A DNA stretch of 64,000 bases from Isoetes taiwanensis (Eukaryota > Streptophyta > Lycopodiopsida > Isoetales > Isoetaceae), in NCBI GenBank assembly GCA_021234155.1, contig JAJEKV010000012.1:9204448-9268447 (forward strand), in the 5' to 3' direction. Made by a program: the position numbers and the translations under genes. The notes under the pieces were generated by a model. That model was not told where the DNA came from. It searched no databases and was given only the letters and a program-made list of their open reading frames with translations. Each line of letters opens with the position of its first letter. The first letter of the stretch is position 1. Below are positions 45,835 through 56,315 of the stretch, one piece after another.

Positions 45835-48800
45835 GCTTGCGGATTGATGTGATCTCATTTGCAGTGTTATTTTCCCGGCGTTGAAATAAAAAACGGCGAA
45901 AGAATTTGCTTTGAAACTTAGAAAACAATGGGATTGGAATCATAGTTTGATGATTAGGCCTATATGTTAAATTAAGGTTCGCTATAGACGATTTCCAGGG
46001 TTTTTTGCAATGGTTTGGAATTGGTTTTTTTTTAATGGTTTTGAATGGTCCTTCTTGTAATGGTTTGATATGATTTTTTTCCCTTTTTTTGGAAATTAGG
46101 TTTCTTTCCTTTTTGGTCACGGGCCTCAGGGCTACGATTCATGCATCCGCTATCCTGGAGCAGAGTTGCCAGAATTGGTTGTTTTTGTGCAGGGCGTGGA
46201 GATGACGTTTGCTATCTGTTGCATCTAGGTTTGCCATCTGCTGCATCTACTGCGGGATTCGCCATTATGTGGTTTGGATTTTGCTCTGGGTAGCATGGCT
46301 CGTGGATCTGGCTACGGCCAGAATAGAATAGAATAGACCAGAGAGCCCATGTCGAGGTAGGTTACTGGTAAGGCGTTTACCAGGGTTCGACCCCCGACCA
46401 GTGGATCCTCTATGTAGCCATGACGGTGTTCTTCAAACGATTTTCCTTCAAACGATCTTCCTTCCGTCAACAGACTATTTTCCTTGCTTGGTCCAAATTT
46501 TTATTTCGGATTTCTTTCTGGATTTTTGTGTGGTATTTACGTTCTTATTTGAGGCCGGATCAGTCGTCTTTGTGCCACCAGATTATGTTATCCACGTCAT
46601 CCAATGGTTTTAATTGTATGTAATTTATTTCATCCAATGGTTAACTTTAAAAAACAAGAAAAAGGTTGCATTTAGACGATAAGGTTGCACTTAGACGATG
46701 AAAGTATTGTTGTTTTAACGAGTACTAAACAGGGTTCGAAAAATATTTGAGGTACAACAAAAAATTTTCCAGTATATATGTTAGTGTATACCAGATTTCT
46801 TTTATGGTAAAGCTCAAAACTACCGGATTTTACATATAAACTCTATTATGGCTACCAGTTTTTTTTTTTTTTTTTGACATGCAAAAGTGTCAACCAAAAA
46901 ATAAGAACTTCAACCGGCAATCCTCGAACCCCCACTTTTTCAATCCCTGGTACTAGCAAAAATGAGCCTGGTGGTGTGCATGAGTAGTGTAGTGGCACAT
47001 GTTTATATGGTGTAGATAACGCCCTGGACCCAGTGCACGCCGGAGCCATTTTGGCCATGGCCACATGGCCCGAGAAATTTTTTTCGCTACTAATCCCAAG
47101 GGCCAGGGCGCTATCGCCCTTAATGCCCAGGTTCGAGGGTTTTCACTGCCTACTCCAACAGAGAAGGCTCCTAAGATTATTAGATCTTCAAGTGTTTAAA
47201 GCTAGTTTTTGAGCTCCCGTTTTTTATCGCTATTTTTTTAAGAGCCTTTTTTTGAGCTCTAGTTTTTTCAGCATGCTAGGGAAATGTGCTTGCTTCCAAA
47301 CTTTATCATGGTTCCAAAACCCTTTATTTTTCCTGCTCGGGCCTGTGAACATGAAGACTACAACGGTCCGGAAAAATTGGAAATCCCTAGAGTGTGATGT
47401 CATTTTCCAACAATTATCCTACCATGTTAGAGAACGTCTCCATAAATTTTGAGCCACAAGCAAGTTACTATCTGGTAACAGCTGTCAAACCAATAGTTCA
47501 GTTTAAATCTGACCGTATAAACCTGACAATCGAGGCGTTACTGCATAAGTAGGAGCGGGCATTTAGGTGTCTCTAGCCTTCTAACCCAATGTGGTTGTGA
47601 CATGTGTCAACCCCCTTTTTTTTTTTAAATATCGCCTATTGTTGCCACTCTACTTTCTGGTCTCTATTCTAGTTGTCATTCTGCCACTGTGCCACATTCT
47701 GCAACAAGCAAAATCTAAGTCATTCCACGTGGCGAAGATCTAGATCTAGGGCTGAAAATGGCTGGACGAATAGCCCAAAGGGCCATTCCCGTATAGGTAA
47801 ATGTAAGCTGACAACTTTTCTGACTTACTATCCATTGATGTGCTGTCAGGTGGATAACTTCCTTTTAAGGAATGTTTAGTTGTTTTGGTGCTATTTTTAA
47901 AACCTTGCATTTTGAGTTTTACTCGACATTCTAAACTATTTTCTTCACATTTTATAATTTTAACCTTACATTTTCAAGCTTTTACTGTACATACACTTGA
48001 AGGAAGAATTTATACAAAGTCTAAAACTCAAATTTTAACATAGAAGAAATTTATAAGAGTGCATAGATCAAGTCAGGAAGTTTACTAATTAATAAAATGA
48101 TCAACATTCGAGTTGAATCATCAGTTCAAAACAACACAGACAAGAAAAAACACAAGTTTCAACTGCATGTATTTTTTTCATCATGTTTCAATGAATTCTC
48201 CCAAATCTTTTCTTGTCATGTGCGACATCACAATGCTACAATTTTGAAATGTTCCACCATAGTTGTTGGCAAACTACATCAACCTAATGCATATCTAACA
48301 AAGGAGATGTTGCTACAAGCGTCTCAAGGTCATGATTAAACTACATCAACTCATTTCAAACTTCATATAATTCTTCATGAACTAGAGATAGCATTATAGA
48401 TACTTCAATATCATTAGCTATGTCATAAGACTAGAATCCATAACAAAAGTACTTTTCTGGTCCACAATTTCAATACCAACAGCAATATTCAACTTCTTGC
48501 AGTCGACATCTATTACATTACCATTATCAATAGATCAATCAAAGCAGAAGCATCACCGCCAGCAGAACAATCAATATCATCAATTCTCTTAAGCTCATCA
48601 TTATACAAGGCATCGAATGTCCTCCTTCTACAATTTCCATCAAATGAACTTGCCACCACATCCATTGCACACTTGGCTTGCAGATCTATGGTCTTATCAT
48701 GCCTACAATGCAACATGTCAGAAACAAAATAACGAAATAAAATAACAAAACAAGTAATTAACTTATGGTATGCTTCTATAGTTCATTGTCCAGTAATTGG

Positions 48801-49194
48801 CATGCCAACAGAGAAGAACTCTACCCTTTATCATCTTAGAAATAACTGTTAGATTTCCAAAAAAAGTTACCCTTAATTCTCGCAGTAGCTAACATATATT
48901 TGACCCAAAAAGCAAGTATGTATGCGCTAACCTTATTTATTTGAGTTAAAACACTGAACATATTTGTTTAGAAACTTGAAAAAAAAAAATTCAAACGAAG
49001 ACATAGAAGAATTGAACTGCTAGAAGACAAAGAAAATCCAGATAAAGGACAAGTTTTGTTATGTGCCACAGTCAGATACGCCCAAAAGAGCAAATGGAAA
49101 TGCGCCTTTATATGGATCTTTTATGTAAGATTGATCGCTCAGAGTTGCTATACTACATTCAGACCAAAGAATTGGTATTATTAATAAGTCTTAC
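45835..49194. other. BSH upstream region and long intergenic stretch
   Basis: No confident gene. A Pol III-like box pair lies at 46358-46394 (see the SINE candidate). A T15-type run at 46860-46874 caps a segment to about 47090 that could be a retroposed sequence on the minus strand. A 67-codon minus frame at 48716-48513 (RTFDALYNDELKRIDDID) is unassigned. Confidence 0.4.
46341..46410 (+). mobile_element. possible tRNA-derived SINE head
   Basis: TAGGTTACTGG at 46358-46368 resembles a Pol III A box, and GGTTCGACCCC at 46384-46394 is a perfect B box. No acceptor stem or CCA end can be folded, so it is not a tRNA gene. The 3' end of any SINE is not defined. Confidence 0.3.
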
Positions 49195-49923
49195 CACCTT
49201 CTAGCCTATACCCCAGAAGACATGCAAACGACACCTGGATGGCTCTAGACACTTTCTGTCGAATCACTGGCATGAGAGTTAACTTGGCCAAAACTAGAGT
49301 GCTTCTAGTTCCATGATCCCGTCAGCCAAGGCTCCCGTCATTCACTTACCAGGGGACAAGATGTAGAGGTGGCTTCGTCCTATAAGTATTTAGGAATCGA
49401 GTTTTCTACTACCACACACTGGGGTGCTTCCATCAAGTTGTGTGTCACAGCAGGCTGGAAAGCACTATATGCCATGCAGAACAATAGCCACAAGTATGCC
49501 TAGGGCCACTAGTCACACCTGTCTAGGGCCTTGGTCGAGCCGGTTCTCTTGTACGGGGCAGAAGTGTGGGGTCCGGTGATATCCCTCACCACCTGGAATG
49601 ACCTGGAGCAGGTACAGAAGGCCTTCTTAGCACCGGCACTCGGGGTGAAATCCACAGTTTCATATCAAATCCAGCTCCAGGAGATGGGTTTTCTACCCCT
49701 TCAAAGGGCTGCACTGGAATGCCATATCATTTACTTTCAGAAGATAGTTGGTATGGGTGATGCCCAATTGCCCAACCTTGCATTGGCAGTAGCAATGGGT
49801 CCACGACGCCTCAAAGCCTGCTGGAAGGACAAGCAAGCTCAGTGGTTCTCACATTGGAATGTGCAAGCACACAGGTGCAGGCAGGTATGGACAAAGGAGG
49901 AGCACAATGCATTGTGGCAATAA
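49195..49923 (+). mobile_element. LINE reverse-transcriptase tail fragment
   Basis: Homology starts in the thumb/connection region (SSYKYLGIEFSTTTHWGA at about 49378, after earlier broken pieces). It runs open from 49531 to 49923 as PVLLYGAEVWGP, TWNDLEQVQKAFL, LQEMGFLPLQRAALE. The phrases YKYLG and LLYGAEVW are hallmark C-terminal motifs of non-LTR retrotransposon proteins. Endonuclease and the catalytic box are missing, so it is a 5'-truncated or eroded copy. Confidence 0.8.
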
Positions 49924-50418
49924 AAATGGAAAAGGCCAAATGACGACGACTCAAAGAACATAGAGGCCCTAGTACTAGCAAATAAGCCCTGACTAGCACA
50001 CCCATATTCATGAAAAAGGCTAAAAAGGAAATATATAACCTAACTAACTACTTGAAAAAAGAGTGTACCCTTAGACAAACATTGATGAATGGTAATTATA
50101 TAGGCTATAAATTAACATCTAGAAGCCTTAACAACTCGTTGTGGCTATGGCAAAAGGAAGATAGTGCAATTGAAGAACGACCCAACTAGAACAATAGCAA
50201 TTAGGCAAATGCAACGATGATAATGGCAAACTAAGCAAGCTTCAAATCGACATCTAGAAACTCCTAATGACTGTTGTAACCATGATGAAAAAATAAGATA
50301 ATGGTAAAGCACAATTAAAAGGGAGAAAAGCTTGGACAAGAGCCGAAGAATATGAAAGAGGAGCAAACTCAATGCCTAATCAACAAAGACGGAAAGGAGA
50401 GGAAAAATGGGTACCATT
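49924..50418. other. intergenic up to gypsy insertion
   Basis: No gene recognised. The last five bases (50414-50418, CCATT) are the target duplication of the gypsy element. Confidence 0.5.
50414..50418. repeat. gypsy target-site duplication (left)
   Basis: CCATT, identical to 61498-61502. Confidence 0.9.
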
Positions 50419-51002
50419 TGTTTGTGGTCTGGGTTCGGGAACTCCTGGAAGACAGCCCTCTGTGAGGACCCGTGGATCTAACAGGAGAGTCCGGGGGACT
50501 ATGTCACGCGGGATTTGCTGAAAGAGAAGAAAAAGAGGAGAACAGAGCAAATGAGAGAAAAATGATAAGCTTCCTTGATATCAATGATGAAAATACATGA
50601 GCTCTCGCAATAGAGAGAAAACTGAAAGGAGACAAGACTCAAAACTCATCTAAAAACTTATGAGCTAACTCTACTCATATATATAGTACAATGGCCTTGG
50701 GCCCAATATAGACACTCGACCGATCTCTGGTGCCGACTCGAAGGAGGCCTGATTTGCGAATGTTGGCGGTGCCTCTTGAAGTGCCTAGAATCACGCCGAC
50801 GCCGACGCTGGCGGTGTGACGGGTCATTACTTGTCCGAGCGGCGCTTTGTTGATGTACCAAAGGCTTTGATCAAGGTGGCCTGCCGCTTTTTAGTCTTCT
50901 CAAGGAGCCTTGGATGTCCGACCCGGGTTGACCGAGGATCCTTGAGCTTGACCAGGTCTGTCAGAGCATGAATAGTCCTCGTACCAGAGGCACAGACTAA
51001 CA
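50419..51002 (-). repeat. gypsy 3' LTR
   Basis: 584 bp, TGTTAGTC...CACAAACA on the minus strand. It includes a TATA-like TATATATATG stretch (about 50674-50683). It matches the 5' LTR almost base for base in its AT-rich middle and differs mostly at C/G-rich sites. Confidence 0.96.
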
Positions 51003-51012
51003 CTCCCCCACC
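51003..51012 (-). promoter_or_regulatory. polypurine tract
   Basis: The minus strand reads GGTGGGGGAG immediately before the 3' LTR TGTTAG. This is the plus-strand priming site expected at this position and confirms the orientation. Confidence 0.85.
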
Positions 51013-51336
51013 AAACGACACTCGAGTGAAGAAAAGGAGGAAGCGCCGAGGGCGGAAGCCATCGGGCCTGAAAGTGATCCTCACGGGAGTGAGGATCGCA
51101 CCATTATGGTAATCGGGCCGATGAGATCTTGGCGTGATTGAAGAGCTTGAGGTGTGTTTTGGCCAAGGGCGGGGATCAGCATCAACAAGAAAACGAGCCG
51201 CACCATGTCTTCAAGTGCGGCGTGGGCGTCCCAAGAAATGTACCGACATTCCATGAGGAGACAGTCACGAAGGCCAAAGGCACCGACGCCGCATTTGGAT
51301 TGCAAAGAAAAATGGGACGCCGCCGATTTAAGGAGC

Positions 51337-52062
51337 TTAGCAAAATGCATTTGAGGGCAGCGCAAAATCCGGCTTGAAGATGGACAAGGATCGGATCGTG
51401 AGGTGGAGGCATTCCCCGCAAGAAGATGTTGAGACCATGAAGCGCATCCGCGGGCTGTTGCCAACCTCGCCATTAGCAATGTAGATCCAATTGGTGGTGT
51501 TGTCCGTGAGTGGCACCTTCTTCCCAATGTGAGCGGCGAACAAAACGTGGATCCCACCGGAGATCCGGCGAGATCCGAGGTGGTGTCCACCGCATGACCA
51601 TCCATGACCTTGGTCCAAAAAGGAAGGCGCCAATCGAAAGTCAGAACCCGGGCGTGGAGGTACGCCCGGGGGAAGCATAGGGAGAAGGAACCATGCCCGG
51701 GGCGTGGGTTCTTGAAAGCGATCTCCACTGAATTGATCGACAAGATCTGGATCAAGTGCCCGACACCAACGATCCCAAAGAGAAGCGAGAGTCGAGAGTT
51801 GACAGGGAGGGCTATCCCATCCCGTGGGGGACCGCCTTGCTATCCAACGAGCTTGTAATCGATTGTAACCAGCAAGGTGTTTGATATAAATTTGTGCATA
51901 GGGAAGATCTTCTGGATGTCCTAGATACTTCCTAATTTGTTGCTGGCGCTTCCGCTTTTGCCGAGATAAATGATTGGCAAGCTCGGGCATGTACTCCCTC
52001 GATGAAGAGTTTGGGTCCGAAAGCGGGATCCGCAAGATATGGATTGTGATCCCGGCACCCAT
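51337..52062 (-). CDS. second extra open frame of gypsy element, unassigned
   Basis: 241 codons (Arg/Ser/Pro-rich; HPEDLPYAQIYIKHLAGYNR near residues 47-66), overlapping a 224-codon frame (51755-51081) in another frame. Both lie between the 378-codon ORF and the polypurine tract. They may be fragments of one longer protein broken by indels. No family recognised. Confidence 0.35.
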   Translation of the reverse strand: MGAGITIHILRIPLSDPNSSSREYMPELANHLSRQKRKRQQQIRKYLGHPEDLPYAQIYIKHLAGYNRLQARWIARRSPTGWDSPPCQLSTLASLWDRWCRALDPDLVDQFSGDRFQEPTPRAWFLLPMLPPGVPPRPGSDFRLAPSFLDQGHGWSCGGHHLGSRRISGGIHVLFAAHIGKKVPLTDNTTNWIYIANGEVGNSPRMRFMVSTSSCGECLHLTIRSLSIFKPDFALPSNAFC

Positions 52063-52617
52063 TGCACAGTGGGATCACCCTGGAAAAGCTGGCGTGGCCC
52101 ATTTCCAAAGTTTTCCTGTGTATCACCCAGATAGAAATCATGAAAGATATAAGCCATGGGCTGAACCACTCGGAAGGTGAGAAAGTCCGGATCAGCCACA
52201 AAGTATGAGATCAAAGACGACAAGGGCACAAAGACAACCCTTTGTCTTCAATGGAGAGTTCTGGCCAAATCCCAAGAAAATCTGCGGTGCTTTCGAGGGG
52301 AAATATCCACAGGTCCATCTGCCGCGTGCCACTTTGAAAGGAAGAGGTGGCGTCGAGCAACCACATAATCATGATAGCGAGGAGGGAGCTGGGAAGTCAA
52401 CCGGCATTCTCGCGGAAGAATTGCGATCAAGGCGCCAAGTTTTGCTTGAGCCTCATCGCCAGATAAATAGCTTGCCGCAGGTTGTTGTTCGAGATCACGG
52501 ATCCGATTTTCCGCTCGAGTAGCAGTGGATCGTCCGCGGACCCGTTCGAGAAGGATTGACCCGAAGGAAGATTTCCCGGTGTATTGAGACGCGAAGCCGC
52601 GGCAATCTCCGCGTCAT

Positions 52618-53754
52618 CTAGTATTTTCGCCGCACCTCCGTAGTTTCCATCTTGAAGAGAGGTGAGCCGAGAGGTTCAATGTAGAAAGCCGAGCCGGCAA
52701 GGAGGCTTAATTTGAGCGCCCCCGCTGAAAGATTCTGAACTTGAGTGCTGAAATTTTCACACGCCCGAAAGTACAAGGCATTGAGTTTAGCAATATCTGC
52801 CCTTGGTACTCGTGAGAGCTGCTTTGGACTTGTTGTGCTCCAATAAAGTCTGAATTTCTGACCGAGCCGAGCCCGCTTGATCCGCGAAGTTGGCTGACTT
52901 GAGCTTGTGTACTTTTGAGATCCGCATGAGCCCTGTAAGAGAGCTTCATGCTTGTCTTGAAGTTTGGCCTCCAAAGTTGCAACTTGGGCAGCTTGCGGCT
53001 TGAAGGTCTTGGTGTACCGCATCGAGGCCTCGAGTGCGGGTTGAACCCCGCCATAAGAGCCGCCTTGGGATTCTTGTAACTTAAGAGCAAAGCAGCTTGA
53101 GCATCCTCGGCCGATCATCGATACAACAACCGACGAGGGTGTTGTGGTGGTGGAACCGGCCATTTGCCCGGTTTTGGGAGGTCCAGGAAAAATGGTGTGA
53201 AGTGGATGGTGTAGCGGAGGAAGAGACAAAGGACATGAGTGTGGACTGTGGTCATGACCGGGGAAGATGGGCGTGATGTGCCAACTTGGTGAGTGATGGG
53301 AAGGGAGCCCGAGTGGAATTATGAGAATTTGGTGGTGTGGGAGGGAAGTAATGACGGATGAGGGCTTGAAAGTGCCCTCCCACGTAAACTTCAAAATGGA
53401 AGTGGTACCCGGCGGTCCATTTCTTGGAGAAGACGATAGAACATCATTTGGGGCCAATCTATGTGGTGTTTGGAGTGTGTAGCAAGAAGGGACCAGGTTA
53501 TAGAAGGGCTTATTGATATGGGTGTTCTTGATAGAATACCCAAGGAATTTTCTCCACGTAAATTTAACAAAGGTCTCGTGAGGCTTGTCGATATTGGTCG
53601 ACGATGGACATTGGCATGATAAGCGTGTGCACCAAACTCGTGTGACATCAATATCCCGTATAGCGTACCATGATACACAAGGAGTGTGCAAGGGAATATG
53701 AAATACCTCAGAAATCAAATGTTGAGTCAATGAAATAGTGGTGCCATCGACCAC
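52618..53754 (-). CDS. extra ORF of gypsy element, between integrase and 3' LTR
   Basis: 378 codons open in the same orientation as pol. The N-terminus (GTTISLTQHLISEVFHIPL) resembles the start of domains found in plant element-borne extra ORFs of the 'putative plant transposon protein' or mobile-domain type. A Pro/His/Ser-rich middle follows, then a Gln/Ala/Leu-rich stretch (AAQVATLEAKLQDKHEALLQ, about residues 258-277) that could form a coiled coil. No signal peptide or membrane span suggests an envelope. The frame may mix two original frames because of indels. I do not assign a function. Confidence 0.45.
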   Translation of the reverse strand: MVDGTTISLTQHLISEVFHIPLHTPCVSWYAIRDIDVTRVWCTRLSCQCPSSTNIDKPHETFVKFTWRKFLGYSIKNTHINKPFYNLVPSCYTLQTPHRLAPNDVLSSSPRNGPPGTTSILKFTWEGTFKPSSVITSLPHHQILIIPLGLPSHHSPSWHITPIFPGHDHSPHSCPLSLPPLHHPLHTIFPGPPKTGQMAGSTTTTPSSVVVSMIGRGCSSCFALKLQESQGGSYGGVQPALEASMRYTKTFKPQAAQVATLEAKLQDKHEALLQGSCGSQKYTSSSQPTSRIKRARLGQKFRLYWSTTSPKQLSRVPRADIAKLNALYFRACENFSTQVQNLSAGALKLSLLAGSAFYIEPLGSPLFKMETTEVRRKY

Positions 53755-54919
53755 GCGGTGTAACCTTGCGGGTCGTTAACGATATTTGGCGATGAACCGC
53801 CGCGAATCGGGTCGATTTGGAGCCGAAGTTCCATTTGAGAGAATTCAGAAGCCGGTGTCGCTCAAATGACTTTTTTTATCGGGGCCAACAAGGGCTTCAC
53901 GGAAAGTGGGCGCCAAGAAAGATACGATGCAAAAAGGGTCGGATCCTTGGGAGCGGAGCTTGAAGTGTAGAAAATCTTGGGGCAGCCATGGAAATGATGT
54001 GCTGAACGAAGAGAGATGCCAAAGGCGGAAGACGAAAGTCGAAAGCACGGAGGACGGCGCAGAGGAACGAAAAGGTTTGTTTTAGGGCTCACAACCGAGG
54101 CTAAGAGGTATGAAGAGTGCTTAAACCGAACCGCTGATGGTGCCAGTGTCAAAAGATGCGAAGAAGGGGATTGAGAGGCAAAAATTTGGCTAAGTCCCAA
54201 AAACGTAAAGGAGAAGCAATGAACGGTGAGGATGAGACGTGAAAGAAAGATCGGATGTGACAGATGGCAAAGGACACCCATTAATGTTCGACGGGCGTGG
54301 AAAGAAGGAATGGCATTCAATGTTTGGCGACTTCGAAGGGGATATCATTAAAAGGAATGTGTCGAAGGTACCATGGCTAGATATCTGCGGAGAACGATTC
54401 TCATTTTAGAAACAAAACCTTGCATTGCAAACACGCTGGCGATTTGTGTGATTGGTCCACGCCGACAAGGAGTTCCTCGATTGGCTATATAAGACGAAAC
54501 CGAGAAAACGAAGGCATCCGATGGCGCCGCGATGGGCTGCTGGCGGGCTTGAACGAAGATTGCACCATGCCCACTAACTGTCAGGAGTGGATCACTTGTA
54601 AGATGAATTGTCTGGATCTCTGGCGCTGCCACAACCGTGGCATTCGCATGGACGGCTGGTGTGCCGGGATGGCTGAACATCCCGACCCGAAGACCAACGG
54701 GATGGAGGTGGTTCGCACCTTCGGATCCGGAGCGTAACCTCTACCATCTCCTCGCATCACCTCCTCCCAACCCCCGAGTAGAGGGTTTTTCCTCTTAGGA
54801 CTTAGTAGATAGGGCTCTGAGCCCGTTTTTGTATATAGGGCAGTGCCCATAGCGGAAATAGCTGGGCTGCGCCCACATTTTGTAAAAAAATCTCCACTAT
54901 AATATAATCTACCGCCTTT
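53755..54919 (-). other. gypsy spacer between integrase and extra ORF
   Basis: Frames here are short and change often (152 codons at 54320-53862, 110 at 54680-54348). No domain recognised. It could be the decayed 5' part of the extra gene or untranslated sequence. Confidence 0.4.
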
Positions 54920-56213
54920 CTAGTCACTTTCTGTGGTGTGTGCTTCTGGAACTGTCTCTGTGTGTTGATGTTCACTCTCTGTGTGATGAAATGCTTTGAG
55001 ACGAAAACCATTAACCAATGTAGGTAATGGAGTGCCATCTAACTCAGCTAGTTGGAAAACGCTTGGTCTAACCACTTGAACAATTTGATAAGGGCCAAGC
55101 CAACGAAACTTGAGTTTACCCGGAAAATTTTTGTACCTGGAATCATAAAGAAGAACCAAATCTCCTTCTTTGAATGTTTTTGTCTTCAAACGTTTGTCAT
55201 GTAAAGATTTTTGCAACTGTTGTCCATGAAGAACACGAATATAAGCATCCCTTCGAAGTTCATCCAACTGTTCTAATTGATAGACCCGTTCTTTGAGAGC
55301 AGCTGGTGGATTATGAGCAGTAGCCAGTTGAAAACGGAGTGTTGGAAGGATGTATTCAAATGGCATAAGAGCTTCCTGTCCATAAACCAATTTAAAAGGA
55401 GTGTGACCCGTAGCAATCTTGAAACAAGTATTGTAGGCCCAAAGAACAGTAGGAAGTTTTGTCTGCCAATCTGTGCGGGAAGCGTCACAAATTTTCTTGA
55501 GAATGGTGACCAGAGTTTTGTTGGTGCTTTCTGCCAACCCATTGCCTTGAGGATAGTAAGGTGTGCTTTTGTGATGATGTATCAGGAGATAATCCGTCAG
55601 CTCTTTGATAGTATGATTGATGAAATGAACACCACGGTCACCGACCAGCTCCGGTGGGGCAGCCGAATCGCGCGGATGATTTGTTGATAGAGGACTCTAG
55701 CCGCTTGCAGCAGTTGTTGTCCGAAGTGCACAAGCTTCCGCCCATTTGGTGGCGTGGTCGGTGAGAACTGAATGTATCGGCACGAGTGTGCCTCGCAGGG
55801 AGGATCTATAGGTCCCACAAAGTCCATTCCCCATTTGCTTGAAGGGAAGTGGCGTGGCGGCCGGCGTCAAGGGAAGAGCCGCCACGGGTGGGCGCCCCAC
55901 CGGCCGGGCAAGCGTCACACGCGTCTTGGCGTGGGCGTGAGCATCTTTGAAGAGCGTGGGCCAATAATACCCGGGAGAAGGATTTTGCGTGCCGTGGTGT
56001 CACCATGAAAATGACCACCACCGGAGCCCTTGATGAGCTTCTAACAATGTCCGGAACTTCATGAGGTAGAACACAGCGTCGGCTGATGGTGTCCTTACCC
56101 TTTTTGTAGAGATGTCCCAACCATGGTGTAGTCACGGACCTCCTGGAGAAATTGATGGCGACAGGATTGTCGCTTGGCGTGAGAGAGCGTCTCATCTTCC
56201 GGTGGAAGAGCAC
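54920..56213 (-). pseudogene. gypsy integrase
   Basis: The zinc-binding HHCC region (GHLYKKGKDTISRRCVLPHE near 56120, then DTTARK and KTCDACP-like pieces in shifting frames) is followed by the catalytic core (DFVGP near 55820, DRGVHFINHTIKELTDYL near 55600, NGLAEST with the third acidic residue at about 55530). A well-preserved C-terminal stretch of 205 codons ends at 54920 (KTFKEGDLVLLYDSRYKNFP, KLKFRWLGPYQIV, FQLAELDGTPLP). It would insert the element cDNA. The 5' half is frameshifted; the 3' half is open. Confidence 0.87.
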
Positions 56214-56315
56214 CGTGAGGAGATATCACTGAAAATCATGGAACCAATGTGGTGTTGCCGTGACTAAAAAAGAGTTGAGCATCGTGGAAGGCGCCCGAGA
56301 CCCCTCATTGCGGGA

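Noticed and set aside
46341-46410. tRNA gene
   Set aside because: A and B boxes are present, but no acceptor stem, anticodon arm or terminator fits.
51337-53754. Envelope gene of a retrovirus-like element
   Set aside because: No signal peptide, cleavage site, or membrane anchor can be seen in the open frames after integrase.
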